A DNA stretch of 11,019 nucleotides from Bolinopsis microptera (taxonomy: Eukaryota > Ctenophora > Tentaculata > Lobata > Bolinopsidae): NCBI RefSeq assembly GCF_026151205.1, contig NW_026971983.1, positions 1 to 11,019 of the forward strand. Reading direction: 5' to 3'. Position 1 is the stretch's first letter, and each line of letters opens with the position of its first letter. The translations under genes and the position numbers were made by a program. The notes below the pieces were generated by a model. The model had not been told where the DNA came from. It was given only the letters and a program-made list of their open reading frames with translations, and made no database searches. Positions 7,135 to 11,019 of this stretch are shown here, in pieces.

Positions 7135-7650
7135 TCCGTGGGAGGCCCTGTTATTCAAATAAAGTTCTGAACCGTCAATCAAGCGTTTAGTTCTAAAACT
7201 GGTTATGGAAATTGTAGTTTTGTAGCTTTTCTCATAACTATCGTCCTATCGAACTGATGATCAATAAACATCACGCGGTTTGCTACAATTAAGTTGATAT
7301 AAGGGGTCGTTTACATATCACTATCAGCAGATGGGTCTTCCAAATTGCAAATGATTACGATTGACCATATGATATTTTAATTTTGGCACAATAGCACAAT
7401 ACTAATAGCGATACCCGGATTTAACATTTAAACAATTTGTAATCGTATTGCCATGCAGTGTTTGTGTAACTCAAGTTAGTAATCGCTTTTCTTGTCAAAA
7501 AGTTAATATTTATTTCCTTCGATGGTAAATTATTTTGTCCTAAATTCATTTATTTTCTAATAATATAAAATTGGTTTAAGACCAATACAATGTCAATAAG
7601 TCATGTGGCATGTAAGGCGCCAAAGACAAATTGCTAAAAGGCGCGGCGAA
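7135..7650. other. AT-rich spacer
   Basis: Stop codons occur in all frames and nothing coding is recognised. It includes AATAAA at 7159 and long A/T runs at 7500-7590. The last 50 bases become GC-rich (GGCGCC, GGCGCGGCG) as they approach the inverted minisatellite. Confidence 0.6.
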
Positions 7651-7889
7651 ACTGCTGAAAACTGCTACAAACTGCCACTAACTGCCACTAACTGCTACAA
7701 ACTGCCACTAACGGCTACAAACTGCCACTAACTGCTGCAAACGGCGCGCGCAGTGCGTGGGCGCGATTGTAGCAGTTAGTGGCAGTTAGTGGCAGTTAGT
7801 GGCAGTTTGTAGCAGTTAGTGGCAGTTAGTAGCAGTTAGTGGCAGTTTGTGGCAGTTAGTGGCAGTTAGTAGCAGTTAGTGGCAGTTTC
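7651..7889. repeat. Inverted 10-bp minisatellite: two opposed arms around a GC-rich centre
   Basis: Nine 10-bp units (ACTGCCACTA, ACTGCTACAA and close variants) occupy 7651-7740. After a GC-rich centre (7741-7765, rich in GCGCG) about twelve units follow in reverse-complement form (AGCAGTTAGT, GGCAGTTAGT, GGCAGTTTGT) to 7889. Near the centre the arms pair base for base over several units, including GC-rich bases on both sides (GGCGC / GCGCG), so a single strand could fold into a hairpin with a stem of about 90 bp. Unit order (CC versus CT, ACTA versus ACAA) differs between arms further out, showing they have evolved by unit turnover since inversion. Confidence 0.93.
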
Positions 7890-8825
7890 TTTGCACTTAG
7901 CTCCTCCTGTGTAACATGCATAACCCTCCGCACACGTTATTTCAATGCATATTCTCCGTGCGCGCAGAGCAGTTATGGTCTCGTCGCCATGGTTACCCTC
8001 CGCATACGTTTGCACGATTTGACGATCGATCAAATTACACTTTCAAATGCGCGGCGCCAAGCAAACAATTTGAATTTTATGTTAATTGATTTAGATAACA
8101 AGCAATTTCCCGGATTTTATAAATGTGTTAAGTAACTCAAGCTTTTCTTTACTTGATCATTGATCATGATGCGGTACAATACATACTAACTTCCCGTTTT
8201 GTTGTGAGTGCTTGGTGTAACCACTGACTTGGCTCCCGATAATGTCAATGATATAAGTAATCCGTTATATTGTTGAACAAATTATGATGCTGATATAATG
8301 TTGAACATGATTCGATTGTCGAGAGATTGATTTGTTATACGAGATGGACCATTAATGTTATTATGAGTTGCATTACCTACTACGGATTTCACGACTACCA
8401 TTTTATTTAATCTAACAACTTATGTAAACTTGTAAACAACTATTCCTAATTCATATGGCTTTTGTTCTTCAAACTTTTAACTGTGTATCACCACACAGGC
8501 GCAGGCTATGGTGTCCGGTCATTTAACTTTTTAAATTTGAATAATTGACAATGGCAACCCCTCCATTATGTGTTCCGTAGCGCCCCAATAATTGTGAAAA
8601 AATAACCATTATTTAGTATTTTGACCAACATGAAACTATCGTTAATTGTAATTAAAAATTTTAAAAGGCATGGCAATCACTACGGTTGATGGAAATCTAG
8701 CGTCCGCTAACCGGCGCAATTCTTGTTAATTTAAATTTAATGAAGGAGCAAGATGTCAAGAGTAACGTTGACGGCACCATTCGGCCCGAGGGTTTACGAT
8801 ACACTGCCTACACAAAGTGCCTACA
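7890..8825. other. Spacer between the inverted minisatellite and the TCC tract
   Basis: No supported gene. A 17-bp near-identical direct repeat ending in ACCCTCCGCA-ACGTT lies at 7922-7938 and 7994-8010. A small imperfect dyad ATTTGA...TCAAAT lies at 8017-8035. The remainder is AT-rich with frequent stops. A 68-codon ATG frame at 8753-8959 only gains length by running into the TCC tract. Confidence 0.5.
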
Positions 8826-9053
8826 CTCCTCCTCCTCCGCCTGAGTCCTCCTCCTCCTCCTCCTCAATTCTCCTCCTCAGTTCTCCTCCTCCTCCTCCTG
8901 GGTCCTCCTCCTCAGTCCTCCTGAGTCCTCCTCCTCCTCATCAGTCCTCCTCCTCCTGAGTGCTCCTCCTCCTCCTCCTCCTCCTCATTCTCCTCCTCAT
9001 CAGTCCTCCTCCTCCTCCTCCTCAGTCCTCCTCCTCCTCAGTTCTCCTCCTCG
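8826..9053. repeat. TCC/CTC polypyrimidine microsatellite, compound
   Basis: A run of CTCCTC units about 230 bp long is broken repeatedly by CTGAG, TCAG or CATT interruptions. The strand is almost pure pyrimidine with purines only in the interruptions. Such tracts can form triplex DNA. The repeated interruptions suggest an older array or a higher-order unit (CTCCTC then GAGT or CAGT), with no perfect long period. Confidence 0.93.
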
Positions 9054-9170
9054 TACTGGACCCTGAATATCACCCAGTAAAATAGCGGAACCAGACTGTG
9101 ACCGTACTTTCCTTGCCCTTATTGACCCACTGAGGCACTGACCGTCTGTACAAAAAAAACCTGTCTAACC

Positions 9171-9260
9171 ATCGTGGCTGGCACTGTCGAAGCACTCTCG
9201 ATCGTGGCTCTGTCGTGGCACTGTCGCGGCACTATGGTGGCACTCTGGCGGCATAGTGCC
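9171..9260 (-). repeat. Degenerate left arm of the 11-bp minisatellite, reverse orientation
   Basis: The strand reads ATCGTGGC, GGCACTGTCG, TCGTGGCTCTG and TCGTGGCACTG, the reverse complement of the CAGTGCCACGA unit found from 9406 on. Units are diverged and some are shortened (GAAGCACTC). The arm ends with its own hairpin: GGCACTATG (9228-9236) pairs with CATAGTGCC (9252-9260) around a 15-base loop. About eight unit-equivalents are visible. Confidence 0.85.
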
Positions 9261-9405
9261 AACTTTCAATCATGTTCTTTCAAAAGCATAAGACAATCAT
9301 TATACATTTATTATTATCTTTTCACAATAACCACGGTGTCATAAAATCATTACCCTTTATTTACTAACCTTGTCGAAGCCTTGTGATTTACAATCCTGAT
9401 CATCT
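9261..9405. other. Spacer between opposed 11-bp minisatellite arms
   Basis: About 145 bp of AT-rich sequence separate the two arms. It includes TGTCGAAGC at 9371-9379, which is also present in the left arm at 9185-9193 in the same direction. No gene or other signal is seen. Confidence 0.7.
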
Positions 9406-9790
9406 GGTGCCGCGATAGTGCCGCCATAGTGCCACGAGACTGCCACGAGAGTGCCACGAGAGTGCCACGATAGTGCCACGACGGTGCCACGATAGTGCCA
9501 CGACAGTGCCACGATAGTGCCACGACAGTGCCACGACAGTGCCATGACAGTGCCATGACAGTGCCACGACAGTGCCATGATAGTGCCACGACAGTGCCAC
9601 GACAGTGCCACGACAGTGCCACGACAGTGCCACGACAGTGCCACGACAGTGCCACGACAGTGCCACGACAGTGCCACGACAGTGCCACGACAGTGCCACG
9701 ACAGTGCCACGACAGTGCCACGACAGTGCCACGACAGTGCCACGACAGTGCCACGACAGTGCCACGACAGTGCCACGACAGTACCACGAC
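9406..9790 (+). repeat. 11-bp minisatellite CAGTGCCACGA, about 35 copies
   Basis: The unit CAGTGCCACGA (register arbitrary) repeats for 385 bp. Copies at 9406-9587 vary (GATAG, GAGAG, GACGG, CATGA variants), whereas 9588-9780 is essentially perfect. The last unit has one change (AGTACC). Since 11 is not a multiple of three and the unit has no stop on most readings, several overlapping frames stay open on both strands (Ser-Trp-His-Cys-Arg-Gly-Thr and Pro-Arg-Gln-Cys-His-Asp repeats); these are by-products. The polarity shows recent expansion at the right side. Confidence 0.95.
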
Positions 9791-10410
9791 TTTAATTAAT
9801 ATTTAACACCATGGGTCTATCTCAATAAAAGCTTTTTCGGGTTGGATCATAGATTAATTATAAAGTTAGTAATGTTGACTGCTGAAAGCATTAAAACTCT
9901 AATGCATTTTATAGTCATAATGGTTGTTTTTGATCCCATACTAATAGTAATGCTATTAGTGTTTTTGCATTTTATTTCGTTAATTTAAAACAGTCCTCCA
10001 GCTAAAACGACAAAAGATAAATATATTAAGTTACAGTAGTAGGTAGTGCGCCATCGACAGTGAGCCGCGCGTGCCGACTGTAGGATGGTTTTTTAGCGCT
10101 AATTTCGGCCAGCACAATTTTCTTTAAACAAATAGATATTAAGTATCCTTCCCGACCTCCGATTGCAACAAAAATTGGTAAGCTTACTCATAGACTTACA
10201 AGGAAAGTGTCCGAAAAAATTAAAGCATATCCAACCATCAGACATTATGTTACAGCTAAAAGCAGCGTATTTTGCCCCATTTTTATCACTATATCAACTC
10301 CGATATCCACCAAATTTTTCGGACAGTTGTGAAAGCCCTATTGGAAGGTCGTCGTCAATTTTCAGAATGATCTCATGCAAGGAACTGAAGATATATCTTG
10401 TAGCGCGATG
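9791..10410. other. AT-rich spacer with one small hairpin
   Basis: No supported gene. An AATAAA occurs at 9825. ACTAATAG (9940-9947) pairs exactly with CTATTAGT (9953-9960) around five bases. A GC-rich island lies near 10047-10080. The plus-strand open frame 10163-10528 starts with TTG and shows no recognisable similarity, so it is not called as a gene. Confidence 0.55.
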
Positions 10411-10501
10411 CGTTACTGTGCCGCGCCGCGCACTTAATAAGGCTTCTCACAGCGACAGTAACGGGAATCCCAATTTTCCAACTCCCAGCTGCTGGGAGTT
10501 G
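10411..10501. repeat. Two adjacent inverted repeats
   Basis: CGTTACTGT (10411-10419) pairs exactly with ACAGTAACG (10455-10463) around 35 bases. Sixteen bases later a 23-bp odd palindrome at 10479-10501 has perfect 11-bp arms (CAACTCCCAGC) around a single T. One mismatch further out, two more pairs extend it. The block could be a structured transcript end or a transposon terminus; no evidence here decides. Confidence 0.85.
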
Positions 10502-10562
10502 AAACTGCCGGAGCGCATTTTTATTTGAATTTGATTTGGAGTCGAGCGCTACGTTATACCCC

Positions 10563-10570
10563 TATATATA
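10563..10570 (+). promoter_or_regulatory. TATATATA box, possible core promoter
   Basis: TATATATA is flanked by C on the left and GC on the right, as in strong animal TATA boxes. A start site would be expected near 10593-10600, where CATTTGTTCATTTTG occurs. The first downstream ATG (10679) gives only ten codons before a stop, so if this is a promoter its product is non-coding or lies past an intron outside the window. Confidence 0.3.
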
Positions 10571-11019
10571 GCTCGTTTCAAGACGAAATCCTCATTTGTT
10601 CATTTTGTCTTTCGCTTACGTTCAATACGTTGTTACTTCTATTTTAAATCTTGTATGCGAATCTTCTTCATTAATCTTATGAACCAGCTGATTTTCGTAT
10701 CAGTACACTAGTACGTATTTCTTAATGTTATTCCTCCCCAAGGAAGAGTGTTAACTTCAATAATCACAATATCACAACCAAATATTGACCAATACCAATC
10801 GTTTAATCGGTATTTAATTATTATCAGTGTCTTAGTCCAGTCTTACTAAGAGTCTAAGTCGTATTTTCAGCTAAATATTAAACAATCGAAACTTAAAAGG
10901 ACCGTGGCCGTAATCTTGTACCCTCCTAGTCTTAGGTTATCACACCCCTATTTACCTCTTAATCACAGCCTAAATGTAGCGTAGGAGTCATGCAATAACA
11001 TGATTATCGCTTGGGCAAG
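10571..11019. other. AT-rich terminal spacer
   Basis: After the TATA box no open frame of note is found on either strand. Short imperfect dyads such as CTTAGT...ACTAAG near 10830-10850 are present. A transcribed but unspliced leader or intron would look the same; no splice sites can be argued with confidence. Confidence 0.5.

Noticed and set aside
7651-7889. CRISPR-like array
   Set aside because: The units are 10 bp, contiguous and in two orientations, with no unique spacers; the setting is eukaryotic.
8753-8959. 68-codon Pro/Ser-rich protein
   Set aside because: Its length comes from the TCC tract; only about 25 codons lie outside it and they show no recognisable similarity.
9350-9806. Overlapping open frames with Ser-Trp-His-Cys-Arg-Gly-Thr or Pro-Arg-Gln-Cys-His-Asp repeats
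   Set aside because: An 11-bp repeat without stops opens several frames at once on both strands. There is no start context or non-repeat domain.
10163-10528. 121-codon open frame as a gene
   Set aside because: It begins with TTG, ends inside the region of palindromes, and the translated sequence shows no family features.

Overview
The window is non-coding, repeat-dominated eukaryotic DNA. It most likely comes from an invertebrate animal, but the sequence does not fix the phylum. Supporting this are relics of a LINE-type reverse transcriptase, a fragment resembling the N-terminus of a Crypton-type tyrosine recombinase, long micro- and minisatellite arrays, and TATA, E-box and AATAAA signals. 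There is no operon structure and no bacterial-style gene. I see no intact conventional gene, rRNA, tRNA or CRISPR array.

Layout: 1-550 is AT-rich spacer with a 20-bp tandem duplication. 551-1273 (+) is a frameshifted relic of a non-LTR retrotransposon ORF ending inside the reverse transcriptase domain. It abuts, tail to tail, a fragment on the opposite strand (1281-1505) resembling the C-terminal nuclease-like domain of retroelement polyproteins. A perfect hairpin follows at 1545-1576. 1715-4364 is a 2.65-kb array of about 440 copies of the hexamer GGGTCA (TCAGGG in telomeric register), with only two substitutions, both near its edges. 4365-4962 is spacer with a 30-bp repeat spaced 160 bp apart.

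4963-5975 looks like a single unit. It has hairpin-rich, GC-rich ends sharing sequence words, a promoter-like stretch with four CACGTG E-boxes in 84 bp, and a short ATG-started ORF (5472-5735). That ORF resembles the N-terminal DNA-binding part of Crypton/ZMYM-like tyrosine recombinases and is cut short next to a 14-bp tandem duplication. 5976-7640 is spacer with a 32-bp tandem duplication and one unexplained 90-codon open frame.

7651-7889 is a 10-bp minisatellite arranged as two opposed arms, able to form one long hairpin. 8826-9053 is a TCC-rich polypyrimidine tract. 9171-9260 and 9406-9790 are opposed arms of an 11-bp minisatellite whose unit matches the 10-bp unit at 8 of 10 positions. 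9791-11019 is spacer with hairpins at 9940, 10411 and 10479 and a TATATATA box at 10563.

The genes do not form a pathway. The interest lies in the repeat architecture: the near-perfect TCAGGG array, the twice-repeated inverted-minisatellite design, and the recombinase-containing unit with structured ends.
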